Shown here: piece by piece, positions 1 to 18,777 of the stretch
Numbering within the stretch: the first letter of the stretch is position 1
Layout of the letters: every line of letters begins with the position of its first letter
Source of the DNA: Petrosia ficiformis
Taxonomy: Eukaryota; Porifera; Demospongiae; Haplosclerida; Petrosiidae
Direction of reading: 5' to 3'
Assembly: GCA_947044365.1 (NCBI GenBank)
Contig: OX345646.1
Location: 5,329,678 to 5,393,677 of the forward strand
DNA: 64,000 bases
Notes under the pieces: generated by a model
Told to the model about the DNA's origin: nothing
Database searches by the model: none
Seen by the model: only the letters and a program-made list of their open reading frames with translations
Program-made: the position numbers and the translations under genes

Positions 1-19
1 ATGGATTAAAGGAACATAC

Positions 20-4843
<4,824 letters not shown>

Positions 4844-5510
4844 ATATAAGTGGACTAACAATTTACCTTCTACTTTGTGGGGTGTAGTTTGAAATATTCT
4901 ATATAGATAGGTGTGCCAAATGTTTGATAATTTCTCCAGCCCCTCCCTCCTGGTATGTTAGTTTTGGTGTTCTTCATGTAGCAGTCAATGCATTACATCA
5001 TACATTCTACAGTATCATTGTAAGGATTGTATGCTGTTTAGTTACTATAAATAGTGGATGGATTGTGGTTTGTTACTATTTATAGTACACGACAAAACTC
5101 CCCTCATGTTAAAGGAAGTGACTATCAGATGAATTTTTATAACGCATCATTGTTGACTTAGTTAATAATAATGTCCATAGCTTATCAGTCTCATTCCCAG
5201 ACTGGGAACAAGGCTAATATTTATCGTTTTGTTAATCTTCACAATGCTACACACCGCTAATAAAAAAATTAATAATCAATATCTAATTGGAAATTTTTCC
5301 AGTGAAAAATAGCATAATATTGAATTAAAGAATACTGTCAACTTGTGTCATTACAGAAAGTGAAACTGCAATATTGTAATTAATAAGTGAATATATATTC
5401 AAATTACTGAAGATTCTTAGACTTGTGATATAATGTGACATGATATATACTGAATTACTCTACTTTATGAATCTAATGTAATTGTATTGAAATGGTCAAA
5501 ATGGTCTATT
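4844..5510. other. Intergenic spacer between the two iRhom genes
   Basis: No open frame with coding character, no RNA gene and no clear repeat array seen. It should contain the promoter and 5' leader of the second iRhom-like gene (just right of 4843 on the minus strand) and the 3' end region of the first. Confidence 0.5.
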
Positions 5511-5622
5511 AGTGGTCCAATGGGTGATCCAATGGTTAATCTGTATGTATGTAATACTATTATGATCAAATGGTCTAGAGTGGTCCAATGGTGATCCAAT
5601 GGTTAATCTGTATGTATGCATT
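5511..5622. repeat. Direct duplication beside the iRhom stop codon
   Basis: Two adjacent copies of a roughly 55-bp segment, each containing GTGGTCCAATGG, GTGATCCAATGG and TTAATCTGTATGTATG. The second copy abuts the iRhom stop codon at 5621-5623, so both would fall in the 3' UTR. Confidence 0.8.
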
Positions 5623-8234
5623 ATGTTATATCTCTTGATCGAATGGTTTGTCCAAAGTCCAGACATAGATCTGATTTGCTTGTGGGAATAATACAATTTA
5701 GATATACGAATCCATCCCATGTGTCTTGAATAGTATAAAACCACACAAATGAGAAGATGAAGAGAGGGATTAACAAAACAATTCCAGATACTAGTAGAAC
5801 AATTTTTGTAACCAGAGCTCGGTCGTGAGATAGACTGTACTTGACTTTAACACCTTGAAGTTTAAATTTGAACTTTTCAAACTGTTTTACAGACTCGTGT
5901 GGTGTGATATAGTGAATATGAATAAAACTGAAGAGAACTCCAAACAGCATTCCTCCCAAACGAGCATAGTTGTCGACGTAGGGGAATAGACCAATGAATA
6001 TAAGAAGTACTATTATTAAACCATATTTTAACATTTCAAGCCAAGCTCTTCTGAGAAAGAACCAGTGATAGAATATAAACACCATAAAGAATGATATTAC
6101 TCCAAAAATGGAAGCAGCTGGACCAACCTGAGTGAAGAGACATTATACTGTATACTAAAAGCATTTGTTGTTGCTCCAGTATGACAATAAAACCATTTTC
6201 ATCTGTATGTTATTGTGTACATTTGTATGTTAATATGTACATATAATACACGACTCTAGAAAAAGTTTCAATACAACCAAAAACATTAGTACTAAAATGA
6301 GTACCAAGGCTATATATATAGTTCATGGTCCAATTAGATTTTCAAAAGAGCTTACAGTATCTACAAACAACTTAGCAAACCACAAGGACATCACTATGCA
6401 ATATACATATGTAGTTATAATATAACAAGTTTCTCACACATTATATACGTAATTATACAGTCTAAAATAATATTAGAATTACATATACTTAATTTAGTTA
6501 ACTAATATAAGTGCCCATTATTGGCCAAATTCCATTATGGCTACTACAGTAGACTTGTAATTTAGTTACATTATAAATGATGCAGTTTTGTTTCATATCA
6601 TTACCTCAGGAGAGTAAGGTACAAACAATGCACTGATAATATTCCCTCCAATTCCACTACCCAAGTAAAGAATAGAAGTTGATAACCAACCAAGATATTT
6701 CTCAATGTCTCTTAGTACATAAATATCAAACAGTATCGTCATCAGAAGATGAAATATACTAGAAAAAAAGAAAATATTGAGTATTGATGAGATCTGTGAT
6801 TTCTCTTCCCTCCCTATTTTTATCCCCTCTCCTCTCGCTCTCTCCGTCTCTGCCTTTGTGTCTCTCTATCTGTCTTGCTGTCTGTCTGTGTCTTTGTTTT
6901 TCTGTCTGTGAGTTTGTTGGTATATCGCTCTCCTCTCTCTTACCCAGCATGAAGGAACAATGCTAGTCCTAGTCTTTGTACATGATCAGGATTATCAGGT
7001 TTAAAAAATGGAGTTAGTCCACATGTATCCCCAAGACAATCCACCTGGACAAATAGAAAAAGATATCAACATAAATAGATAGATATATAAATAGATATGC
7101 GATGAATTAATAAGACCAATTGGTATGTTGTATACAGACTAAATTGTGCCAGTTTCTTTGTGGAAATGTCAGTCAAAATACATTTAAGTTGTATCCTATC
7201 TAAAATCTTACATATTGAGTATTCTAGTGCACATCACATGACATTGAGCCAATCATACTACTGAGTCACCTGATAATATTTTAAACAGTATAATGTACAC
7301 CTAGAGTGTTGTCCAATGGTGGTATGCTCTGTCTTAATTCTAATGGGTAATCCCAAGTAACTCTCACAGTCCTGGGATTATTCCTGGACTGTTATACCTC
7401 CCCATACCTTCTATGTGAACATGGCACCATTGGATATGCTTGTACACTAAAGCTGTGCATTAATTATTCAATGCACAGTTATCTGTGAAGTTGTGACCAC
7501 ATGCACTAGAAATGATAAGTGATAGATACTAAATCCTTTAAAACATTTTTTAAGCATTGTAATGTACATAGTGCTTGAAACTTCACTGTTAGGAGCAAAA
7601 CTCCATTTTTCTTATTTCATGGTTATTTAGTCAATCTCTCTTTTCTCCTAACCTGAGCACAAAGGAAGGCATCGTCATGAAACTTTCCCTCAAGGAAGTC
7701 ACAATGCTCTTGTGTAGTAATGATACACACAGCTTGTATTCCAACACAACATGGACGACCAGTAATATTACATGTTAGATATTCATTAGTATCACTATCA
7801 TTAGAGGATAATGGACTAGAATCAAGACAAATCTAAAAGGAGAATAAATGATGAGAGATACAGCTATAAGCATGAAGAATAAAAGAGGGCTTACAGGCCA
7901 GTCTATAATGACATCGCTCGACCATCTTGAATCTCTGGATGGATCTGGTGAAGTACATGTCCTGAAGAGGAAATGAAGTTATGCATTATTGCTATCAACA
8001 GATACAAACTCATACTGTAGACAAACACACACAAATGCACATACAGACATACAGACAGACACACATACTACATACATACATAAACATATATATACACATA
8101 CATACACATATTGCAGACACACACACACACACAAACATACCTTGGTGAGGTACCACATACTGTTCTGTTAGTATATAAACTAGTATTAACTTGTGAATCT
8201 TCAAAAATAAAGTCAGCAAACTGTTCCTGTATAA

Positions 8235-8265
<31 letters not shown>

Positions 8266-9266
8266 CATGAATTAAATTATCACAATACAGCCATCATTAA
8301 GCAAAACACTGTCTCTTTTTACAAATTTGGTCCCATATACATGTACGGACTATCTGTCTGTTGTACATATGTGTATATCATCATATGCTTACTCTTGTGG
8401 GACAATCTTCCCTTGTGGCAACCTGTACACACCCAGAGGAGTCTCTCTGTACACAACAGCCTGACTCCATAGCCTCCATTTCTCTATCATTATCAATGGC
8501 TCCATAAAGAAGTCGATCTCTACGCATACAAGGACCATAATTTGCACCCAATAGTATTAATGCATCCTGTGAATAATAATTATGATATAATACTATTATA
8601 TATAATTATATAATTATTTGAACCCCTCTATTGAGGACACACTGAAATGAGGACACCCCTGTAATCAGTTCACTTATATATTTCGCAATGCTGTCTGCAA
8701 TGTAGAGGTTCCACTGTATATATAATTATATACACATGTGTATGTATATTACTCTCTCAATATTAATCCATGTTGACATCGTGTAGTATACTATGTATTA
8801 CAATATACTATATATTTACTCTAGGGGGTCCAGCCCATATGTTAGGTATGATAGTCTTCTCAACTACTTGTACAGCTAAATTTGATTGTTGAACCTGAGT
8901 AAGAGATAGAAAGAGGAAGGAAAAGAAGAAAGAGATAACATAGATATAGTATATGTAATTAGATAGACAATTGGAAGGTTTCTGGTTTTTGACTTACTAG
9001 TGATCTCTCAGTGAAGGGGGTATATCCGAAAGGAGCAAATCCATAAACTGATAATGTAATAATCATAATAAATGTTTGTACAAACATTAACCAATAGGTA
9101 AAGAGAGGCCTTGAATTAATACGAGAGAGGAGAGAGGGAAGGAGAAATAGAGGGAAGAGGAAAGTATATGTATTATACATATACATGTATGAGTATGTAC
9201 GTATGTGTGTACATTTACATGTATGTGTGTACATGTATGTGTGTGTGTGTGTGTATGTATAGATTT

Positions 9267-9298
<32 letters not shown>

Positions 9299-9659
9299 TT
9301 ATGTATGTATGTACAATGTGTGTACAGTGTATGTATGAAGTTTATTTTTGTATTAGTTTATTATTTCATTGTGTATCATGACAATAGCATGGCTTGTCAT
9401 TTTTAATTGTACATCATGACAATAGTATGGATAATTATCTTATATCTGTAGTCTCATTGTCTGTGATAAGTTATCAGGCTATCTAGTTACATTAGACTAG
9501 TTCAAATTTCAGGAAAGCAGGCAGTTATTTAGTCAAAAGTTACTAAAGTAAGTAACTATGTATCTATTATTATATGTATCTATGTATATTTGTATCATGT
9601 ATCTATGTATATATTGTATCTAGTATCTATGTAGCTATACATCTATGTATCTATGTATC

Positions 9660-9697
<38 letters not shown>

Positions 9698-12600
9698 ATC
9701 TATAAATGTACATGTATCTATGTATATATTGTATCTAGTATCTATGTATTTACATGTATGTAGCTATACATCTAGGTATATATTGTATCTAGTATCTATG
9801 TATTTACATGTATGTAGCTATACATCTAGGTATATATTGTATCTAGTATCTATGTATTTACATGTATGTAGCTATATATCTAGGTATATATTGTATCTAG
9901 TATCTATGTATTTACATGTATGTAGCTATACATCTAGGTATATATTGTATCTAGTATCTATGTATTTACATGTATGTAGCTATATATCTAGGTATATATT
10001 GTATCTAGTATCTATGTATTTACATGTATGTAGCTATACATCTAGGTATATATTGTATCTATGTATATCTATCTATATACATATTGCATTATGTATACAT
10101 TGTATCTATGTATATATTGTATCTATGTACATGTGTATATATTGTATCTATCTATGTATAGCTATTCATCTATGAGGTATATATTGCATCTATGTATATA
10201 TTGTATCGTATGTATATATTGTATCTATGTATATATTGTATCTATGTATATATGTATGTATCTATGTATATATTGTATCTATGTATAATTATATGTATGT
10301 ATCTATGTATATATTGTATCTATGTATATATTGTATGTATGTATCGTATGTATATATTGTATTCTATGTATATATTGTATCTATGTATATATTGTATCTA
10401 TGTATATATGTATGTATCTATGTATATATTGTATCTATGTATATATGTATGTATCTATGTATATATTGTATCTATGTATATATTGTATGTATGTATCGTA
10501 TGTATATATTGTATTCTATGTATATATTGTATCTATGTATATATTGTATGTATGTATATATTGTATCTATGTATATATTGTATCTATGTATATATTGTAT
10601 CTATGTATATATGTATGTATCTATGTATATATTGTATCTATGTATATATTGTATCTATGTATACATTGTATCTACATTGTATGCATATATTGTATGTACA
10701 TGTATCTATGTATATATTGTATCTATGTATATATCGTATGTATCTATGTATCTATCTATAGCTATGCCTCTATGTGCTATACATTGTATCTATGTATATA
10801 TCGTATGTATGTATATATTGTATCTATCTATGTATATATTGTATCTACATGTATCTATGTATAGCTACGCGTCTATGTGCTATACATTGTATCTATGTGG
10901 TATATATTGTATCTATGTATATATCGTATGTATGTATATATTGTATCTATCTATGTATAGCTATGCCTCTATGTGCTATACATTGTATTCTTACCATCTT
11001 GCTGCTCTTTTCCACAGTTTATTCAGTTTAGCATGTCTATCTCTGTTGACATATTTAAATGCAAAGTTAGAGACTCTCAGAGGAATGAGATCATTAAGAA
11101 ATTGCCATGGAAGACGATGGGTTTTACCATCTTCAAGATTAAGTAGGTCCTTGCGTGATTTCCTACTTTTCTGGCGGAAATCATCTACATGTAAGAAACA
11201 CACACTAAGGTAATTACTAATTCTAATCATGCATCCATCTGTCTGTACATCTATACATTGTCCATCTGTCTGTCTGTATGTCCATCCATCTGTCCGTCCA
11301 TCCATCTATTCATCCATCCATTCATCCATCCATCCATTCATTCATTCATCCATTCATCCAACCATTCATCCATCTGTCCATCCATCCATTATAATAAGCT
11401 AATATCTTACTGTACATACACTTACCAGTATCAACAAAAGTCTTTTCTCTACAAAAAATGAAAATAATAGTTTAATTTCTATTACAAACCACTAAGCATT
11501 ACATTTACTCACTATAATATGAAAATAGGTTTTATGAATGAATGTTTACACTACTTTTACAATACTTTTATACTGCAACCAAAATGAAGGCATGAAATGG
11601 CTAATAAATCATGTGACAATCACATGAACAAGTGTGCTTATTATCAAATGTTTGATTTATTAACCCTTGCCCATGTAAGTGGAGCAGAGGGTTAATTATT
11701 GTAAGTGTAATTTATAACTACTTACTTGATTCCAATATCTGGAGATAAAGATCTTTCACGACCAAAAAACATGTCAGTACTCATAACATCATCCTAAATA
11801 ATAGGTTTTAAAAACAAGAGTTATGTATAGTACATATAAGTTATTGAGTTACAGTATAATCATGTATTAATCTTATGATATTAAACTATACACTATAGTA
11901 CATATAAGTTATTGAGTTACAGTATAATCATGTATTAATCTTATGATATTAAACTATACACTATAGTACATATAAGTTATTGAGTTACAGTATAATCATG
12001 TATTAATCTTATGATATTAAACTATACACTATAGTACATATAAGTTATTGAGTTACAGTATAATCATGTATTAATCTTATGACATTAAACTATACACTAT
12101 AGTACATATACGTTATTGAGTTACAGTATAATCATGTGTTAACCTTATGATATTAAACTATACACTATAGTATATATAAGTTATTGAGTTACAGTATAAT
12201 CATGTATTAACCTTATGATATTAAACTATACACTATAGTACATATAAGTTATTGAGTTACAGTATAATCATGTTTTAACTAAATGTACTTATAGTCATTA
12301 TAATTAAAGGCAACATGAATGTGAACAGAATCTGTATATACAATGTAGTCTCATTGTCTGTGATAATTTGAGACATTAGTAACTTAGTAATATATGTATG
12401 AAGCTCTTCTTGGATTACAAAGTTCATTGACCTCTTGTACAAAATGGCAGCTATTAAAGCCGGTAAGCAGTCAATCAAAATTATTTGCAGGAAAGTGTCC
12501 CTTTTCAAAAATTACGTCACATGATTTAAAACATCAAATTAAAAATTTAATACACTAACATCATCAGAGAGAAACTCTTGATCCTCATAGTCAATAGCTT

Positions 12601-15122
12601 CAGTTAATGATATTTCGTCTCCTTCAGATGGTGTGGGTGTGGTCTTTACTGATTGGGTTTGATCAACCTTGTTTCTTTCTTTATACTATATGTGAATGAA
12701 TGGATGATTGGATGGATGGATGGCTAAAAATGGCTAGATGAATGGATGGATGGGTGAAGGATGATGGGTTGACAAATGGATGGATGGAAGTCATGGAAAA
12801 ATTGACAAATAAATCGATGAAGGGAGTGTACTAGACAAACTTTTTGTCTAAAGAATTTGATAGCTAGTATAACTTGATCCCAAAATCCTCCTTTATGAGC
12901 GAGAAACTCTTCTTCATTATCCATCTCACATTTCATTTTTGTTTTCATGAACATAAGCAAACCACGTGGATGAATAGGACGAGAAGGATTAACAAAACCT
13001 AGATGTGGATATAGCATTTCCCCAGTATCAGGTTCATCACCAGGTAAAAGCCTACAAAACAGGTTATGAAAACAGGTTTTGAACAATATACATGCAGTAA
13101 CTAATGATACACAAATATCATCCACTAATATACATGTGAATCTCAAAAGGTCATCTCTAAATTTCTATAGTCTTATACAGGGGTGAGGAAATATTGAGCA
13201 ACCTGCCAGACATTTCAACCTATTTTCACCACTCTTGTCCTGCTCCCATATACTTTGTATACAGTTTAGTTTCAATTTACTGGATATTCACTAGATTTAT
13301 CGGCCAATGTCCTGCATGACTGGCTGTTTCCACACCCCTGGTCTTATACACATTACTGGTATTGTAAAGGTATATTATAATTATATTTATGCATATAAAT
13401 TATTAATAATTATGATTACTTGGAATTTCTCATGAGAATTTAAACAAACATAACATTCGCAGTAATTCAAAATATGAAACTTGATTTGTTGTAATAACAG
13501 ATATAGCTAGCACCTTCATTTTTATACATCCATCCATCTGTCCATCTGTGTATCCATCCATCTGTCTATCCATCCATCCACCAATCCATCCATTCACCAA
13601 TCCATCCATCCATTCATTCATCCATCCATCCATTCATCCATTGACTCACCTATCAGGTGATCCACTGTCAATACATTCCATTTCTATTTCTGTAGATTCA
13701 GGAATTGGAGGAGATATCAGAATATTTCGCCTCTCCAAAAAATGAGTCAGTATCTTGTGAATAGCTGTATATATGTACATGTATGTAGCTATGTATGTGT
13801 ATGTATGATGTATGTATGTTTGTATGTATGTATGTATGTATGTATGTATGTATGTATGTATGTATGTATGTATGTGTGTATGTATGTATGTATGTATGTA
13901 TGTATGATGTATGTATGTATGTATGTAGGTATGTATGTATGTATGTAGGTATGTATGCATGTATGTATGTACACATGTACATATATATGTACATATGTAA
14001 ATATGTATTGTCACTATCTAACCTGGATCATTCTTCACTAATGATTCCACTAATTCATAAGGTATTTCTTTAATTCTTCGATTCTCTTTTATCAATCCTT
14101 CCAATTCTCCTAATACCATTCTACGTTGTACAGATCTCCAATATATCTCTTGTACTCTAGTCAGTTTTAGACCAGTGGTTTCCAATACTTTTCTAATCAA
14201 ACAGAAATCATACCCTGTATGTTATAGTCAATTGCTACAGTTTTGATAGCAATCACCATGGTTACCATAAAATACTAGTAACATTTCAATGTAGCAAAAA
14301 GGAAATTGAACGTGACTATATAATCTCATTATAACTAAATTCAACAAACATGTCATAATATCCTGATTATAATAATGAATCATGTTTTTCAAGGTCTTCG
14401 TAGCTGAACAATGGTCTACAATCAAACACACCTTTAGAAATAATGTACTATTCACTATTGTATTTTTTTGGGGAAAGATCTGACCAACGAGATTCAAAAA
14501 ATTCTATTTCCTATTTAACTCTATATTCAGCGATGTCAATTATTGATCAAACGATGTGATCCAGTTAGTTAATAAAATACGTCCAGCAACTGTAAGAGAC
14601 TAGATTTGGTTTATGAGCAGAATAAATGTTGTTGTAACTGATAGTACAGTAGCCATCTATGTATCTCCAGCACTTGTATAAGAAATATGAATAACTGTCC
14701 ATGAATATATCCGATCTTACTGGCATGTATGTTTGCAAGCTTCTAACTCCAAAAAAAGGCAAGCAATAAGCAAGCTGCTAGAAGTAGTACTCTGTGTTGC
14801 GAGAAGGGGCCAAGTTTGGGGTAGAGAAATCGAACAGCGGCTAAGATATCTGCAGCAGAGACACCAGTGTTGGAAATGGGAAGAACTTTTAAAAACAAGC
14901 TCAGTACTCTAAGGTTATCGTGATTACATAATTATATCTATAGTTATAATAATATTATATATATATATATCTATATACCTCCTACCTTATTGTGTATGAT
15001 CCAACAAGTCCAAAACCATTGCCTATTTTAACACACAATTCTCTCCCAATCTGCTTTACAGATCTGCCATCATTCCCTTCGTCTGATGGCATCTCTTGTT
15101 TGATCTCGTTTGAAGTCGACAT
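5621..15122 (-). CDS. RHBDF1/2: Inactive rhomboid protein (iRhom / RHBDF family), complete, 17 exons
   Basis: Exons: 15122-14986, 14192-14023, 13764-13650, 13051-12841, 12685-12560, 11793-11726, 11448-11426, 11184-10995, 9109-8998, 8894-8820, 8566-8393, 8226-8141, 7961-7895, 7832-7653, 7044-6944, 6758-6605, 6127-5621. They sum to 2496 nt (831 residues), close to vertebrate iRhoms. The order is a polar cytoplasmic N-terminus (1-347), TM1 (around 350-372, FTYWL...YGFAPFGY), a cysteine-rich iRhom luminal domain (to about 605, with [43 protein letters not shown]), then the rhomboid membrane core ([27 protein letters not shown]). The catalytic Ser site reads GPA (Ala667) and the TM6 His site is Arg719, so it cannot be a serine protease. 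Known family role: ER/Golgi chaperones of ADAM17 and EGFR-ligand regulators; that role here is inferred. All donors are GT; exon 4 uses an unusual gtttgt donor. I cannot align the first 250 residues to vertebrate iRhoms with confidence. Confidence 0.93.
8618..8716. mobile_element. Short MITE-like element with CAGTGGAACCTCTA-type ends
   Basis: The right end reads GTAGAGGTTCCACTG and the left end GAACCCCTCTATTGAGGACAC, an imperfect inverted pair. It lies in an intron of the iRhom gene and is related to the element at 55434-55560 (shared CTCTATTGAGGACAC). Confidence 0.55.
9645..10985. repeat. TATGTATATATTGTATC-type microsatellite and 54-bp minisatellite in iRhom intron 8
   Basis: About 1.3 kb of variants of TATATATTGTATCTATG fill most of the intron between exons 11184-10995 and 9109-8998. 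At 9731-10055 the sequence is organised as six 54-bp units (GTATCTAGTATCTATG recurs at 9731, 9785, 9839 and so on). Long open frames reading YILYLCIY are artefacts. Confidence 0.95.
11290..11395. repeat. (CATC/CATT)n microsatellite
   Basis: CATC and CATT repeats in the short intron between iRhom exons 11448-11426 and 11184-10995. Confidence 0.9.
11830..12280 (+). repeat. 68-bp minisatellite, about 6.5 copies (site 1)
   Basis: The unit contains AAGTTATTGAGTTACAGTAT, ATCATGTATTAA and TATTAAACTATACACTATAG. It is flanked on the right by a CATGAATGTGAACAG sequence also found beside other arrays of this repeat. It lies in the intron between iRhom exons 12685-12560 and 11793-11726. Confidence 0.95.
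13178..13340. mobile_element. hAT-type MITE, family 1, copy 1
   Basis: 163 bp beginning CAGGGGTGAGGAAA and ending TTTCCACACCCCTG, a terminal inverted repeat of about 14 bp. It is flanked by a perfect 8-bp direct repeat, GTCTTATA, at 13170-13177 and 13341-13348. An 8-bp target duplication is characteristic of hAT transposons. It has no coding capacity and lies in iRhom intron 3. Confidence 0.93.
13522..13640. repeat. (CATC)n microsatellite beside iRhom exon 3
   Basis: CATC/CATT/TGTC tetranucleotides directly after (minus sense) the exon 13764-13650 donor; same position as the 730-1054 tract in the paralogue. Confidence 0.92.
13780..13975. repeat. (TGTA)n microsatellite in iRhom intron 2
   Basis: TGTA repeats with a few ATGA variants, between exons 14192-14023 and 13764-13650. 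The equivalent intron of the paralogue has tetranucleotide repeats in the same place. Confidence 0.95.
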
Positions 15123-15287
15123 CTTATACAAATAACAAATCGCCCACTCTTGCATTACACATAAATCCACATCCTTAACTGTGGTTCTGGAATCAGTCTG
15201 ATTGTAGAACAACAGTATGAGTGTGTGGATTTTTGTTAATTAAGAGAATAACACAAACAATGAAGCGAATAAAGAAAGGATAAAGAT

Positions 15288-15610
15288 AGACAGAGTATGG
15301 ATTTGGCATGCTCATGCCCCATTCATGTGAGTGTTTCTAATGTATGTTAAATACAAGTATGGGTATGAGTCTGGGGGAGCCACATTTGGCCGATGTAAGT
15401 GTTCTAATGTATAATACAAGTGTGGGTATGAGTCTGTGGGAACCACATCTAGTCGATGTATATAGTAATAGTATGGGTATGTGTCCACATCTAGTCGATG
15501 TGAATGAGGGATGGGGACCAGATGTAATTGAGTAGGAGAGTACTTACAATGTTATGATATGTATTTTTTGAATGGGGGGATGGTTTTGTTCATTTCAAGT
15601 ATCCCCTGCT
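15288..15610. repeat. Dispersed repeat, copy 1 (GGGTATGAGTCTGGGG type)
   Basis: Shares AGAGTATGGATT, GGCATGCTCATGCCCC, CAAGTATGGGTATGAG, CCACATCTAGTCGATG and GATGGGGA with 18778-19040. Shorter related pieces occur at 43145-43220, where they overlap the first donor of the ASK gene. Nature unknown; no terminal repeats identified. Confidence 0.8.
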
Positions 15611-16588
15611 TATCATGTACTTTGTAACTCCATTTTTTAAATGTCATGTGACATACCTTGTGATAATCTAGTATCTTCCCACACATACAGTGGGTGACAA
15701 AGGGAACAAGACTAATTATGCATGTTTAGGCAACAGATTAATTAGCATCAAACATGGAAGATATTCAGATTTAGTTGACCCTAATTGGTATCATGGCTTT
15801 CACACCTTATTTCACATTTATATCTTGCAGAAAATAATTTGTAGGATCCTGATGTTTTGGAATATTATAGGGCATATGCTAACAAACATCTCTACAATCC
15901 ACTCAAGGTGTACCAATATGATTTTTACCGATATTCCAATTACTGATTATACAAAAGCCAATAGTAGCTCAGTGCCAATACACCAAGTATCAGTATACCT
16001 CTACAATCTAGCATGCATATATACATATATTGCATGTTTCAACTCCATCATTAATTAGTGTATATATAGGCAAAAAGTATTAAATTCTTTTAATATCTCC
16101 TAGCAACAGTGTATTATTAAGTCATATCACCTCATTAATCAAACTAAAGCACTACAAATAATTCATATAGAGGTTAACTAGCCCTTGGGCATAGTGTATA
16201 AGCTTAAGTCTTTGATACTAGCAAACTGATATAATTGGCTGTTTTATTTCTGAAATTTTATTATGCCCTAACCCAAGCTCCAAACTAGTAGTGGCACTCA
16301 GCAAGTGATGAATCCAAAGCTACATATAAAGAGTGATGATTCCCTGATAATTCATTTATTGATACATGTTTCATATAATTATTTAATGAAAATATTTTGT
16401 TTGACATAATCATACCACATTTTATAAAAAGATGTGCATTTAACTAAAGCATGAGATTACATTTACAGTAAACCTCCATTCCACCTATGTGGGCGAAGGT
16501 TAATAAAACAACAGAAACATTGTTTAGTGTAAGATGCATGAACATGAACAAATCATTCAAGAATCTCTCTGATAGAGTGTTTGTATAT

Positions 16589-16808
16589 TCAGTGTCTTTG
16601 AGGAAATACTAATATCCCATTTTCTCCCTGATCCACAGCTTGAATAGGATATGAGTAGTAGTCTTCATCATCTTCATATATTTTAATATATAGTATAATG
16701 ATTCCTGTTACTGAGGCAACGATGCCTGTCATGATGATTATTTTTGTAATATCTGTACATAATGATATACACAAGTAACATGTACTGTAATGAGTGATGT
16801 ACATGTAA

Positions 16809-16840
<32 letters not shown>

Positions 16841-16894
16841 TTAACAGTAAATTCATTTGTTGTTTACCTGCAAAAGGCATCTTTAAAATGTAGT
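16589..16894 (-). CDS. Small single-pass membrane protein, array copy A (58 aa)
   Basis: The coding exon at 16894-16868 starts with ATG at 16880 and gives MPFA plus one base. A GT donor leads to an acceptor at 16753, and the last exon runs 16752-16589. The product is 58 residues: a short N-terminus, one helix (about 9-27, III-MTGIVASVTGIII), an acidic EDDEDYY segment, then SYPIQAVDQGENG and a tail ending PQRH. Predicted single-pass with an acidic C-terminal side; which side is outside is unknown. The family is not recognised. Several paralogues in the window share this exact layout. No promoter or 5' exon was found immediately upstream for this copy. Confidence 0.72.
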
Positions 16895-16931
16895 CTGTAT
16901 GAGAGAAAATATATAATTTATATAGAAAATA

Positions 16932-17019
16932 AATTAAATTAACAGTTCATACAAAATGTAATGGAGATGTCAATAATTGACATCTCCATTACATTTTTGT
17001 ATGAACTGTTAATTTAATT
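16932..17019. repeat. Near-perfect hairpin (inverted repeat)
   Basis: Arms of about 43 bp around a TCAATAATTGA centre; the left arm holds CATACAAAATGTAATGGAG and the right arm its complement with one extra T. Just upstream of copy A. Confidence 0.9.
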
Positions 17020-18777
17020 ATTATACTTATCAAGTCTATTATCACATTCTATTGCTAAGGACCTCCCCTCTACCAGTCATAAAGTTATTACACAACCTAC
17101 CACTCTGCCTTTCTCATATTTACAATTAGCCCCTGGGTTTTGTTTGGCTTTAACCATGTCTCAAGGGTTGTTTTAGACAATCTCACAAAGAGACATTCAA
17201 CAACACACAATGTAAAGTGTAAGTGTATGGGGCATCATTCTCCCCATGAGAATTTTACATTCTCTGCAAATGTAATCACTGCAGTGATGTAAATTTAATG
17301 TCTTAATATATTGCAGAAGATATATGGAGCTATTTAGAGCAATTAGCAATTTTTTAGGGCTTGCTTCCTGTCACAAGTCCATTGCACATCCTACCACTAC
17401 AATGACTCTACTAGTCAAGTATAAGCACCTAGTTTCAACTGATGAGAACAGCATTATCTTTAGCGCTAGATTATATTTAGGATAGTCATGGGACGAATAT
17501 TGAATTTATAAATTCAAACATTCGTGGTAAAAAAACAAACGGTTAAGCTACCAAACCCATCTCAGTTTGTACTGCACATGATTCATAGACATATGGAAAT
17601 TAAATTAATTATTAATCGATGAATGTGGCTAACATTCAATGATGCATATAGCATTCGAATGTGGACATATTAATATCTTGAATTAGATAAACATTTTCTT
17701 GTTCACAAGTTCAATTTATATATCATAATGTATTCATAAACATTACATTTGTTGTCTGTTATAATTATACTACTAACAGACATGTTTTAAATTTCAGTAT
17801 GTGATGTTATTCTCAACACTTAATTAACTTCTATCCAATCCCCTCATTATGTACATACGTACATGTAAACATTTATCATACATACATGTAAACATTTATC
17901 ATATCTGAAAAATGATGATTACAATGAATGTAAGAATGACAGATTGATGTAGTAAAACTAGTAAAACTAGTAAAAATAAATATAAAAATATACTAGATGT
18001 AGTTTAAATTAGTCAGTCACAAGTTGTTTTGCAATATTACGTGGGGTATGTCGCAATCACAACGCTCATAATAGTATAAGTGTCCAAAAATATAATTGTA
18101 TACATATAACTGATTCATAGTTATTGGCACTCAGTAAAGAAATGTACATTAAGTAATAAATGTACACAACATGTATATGTACTACATACATATACATATG
18201 TACATTTATGTAGTACAAGTATGTAGTGCATATAAGTACATATGTACATGTACATGTAGATAGATTTACGTGGTTACTCTATTAGTCTACAGACATTAAT
18301 TCTCAACGACAATCATTTATCAAGTATATCAATAATGAATGAATGTAAGTCATAATTTCTCTTAGCACTCTCAGAGTTTTAACTCCTAAGGTTTCTAGGA
18401 CATGCAGTAAGGTGTTCTAAAATGTTAAAAAAAACAACCCGAAACGAACTGAAACGAACTGAAACGAACTAAAATGAGCGAAAATATACAATTATACATA
18501 TATTATTTGCAACATATTGTGACTTGTTTGGTGTATTGTGGTGTGTGTTGCTAAAGTATATATAATTTGTGACAACTTACTTGTTCTATTTTCACATATC
18601 GTACAGTCTATAACTATAATATGTAAGGTACATTATTTTTCGAGACAAGGTCCCTTTTTTGTAAATTTAGTTTTATGATTATAGTTATAACTAACCACAG
18701 CATTCTTGTAAAATATGGTAGAAAATGATTTGTCAAACCAAAATTTGTTTAATTGGTTCAGTAGAGTTTAAAGACAG
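17020..18777. other. Non-coding stretch
   Basis: No credible open frame, RNA gene or tandem array. Only short local repeats (TACATGTA-type palindromes about 17850-17890 and 18170-18260; a GAAACGAACT triplet repeat near 18437-18475). Confidence 0.5.

Noticed and set aside
9645..11213. Open frames up to 328 residues rich in YILYLCIY on the plus strand
   Set aside because: Repeat translation in iRhom intron 8; the minus strand carries the real exon at its right end.
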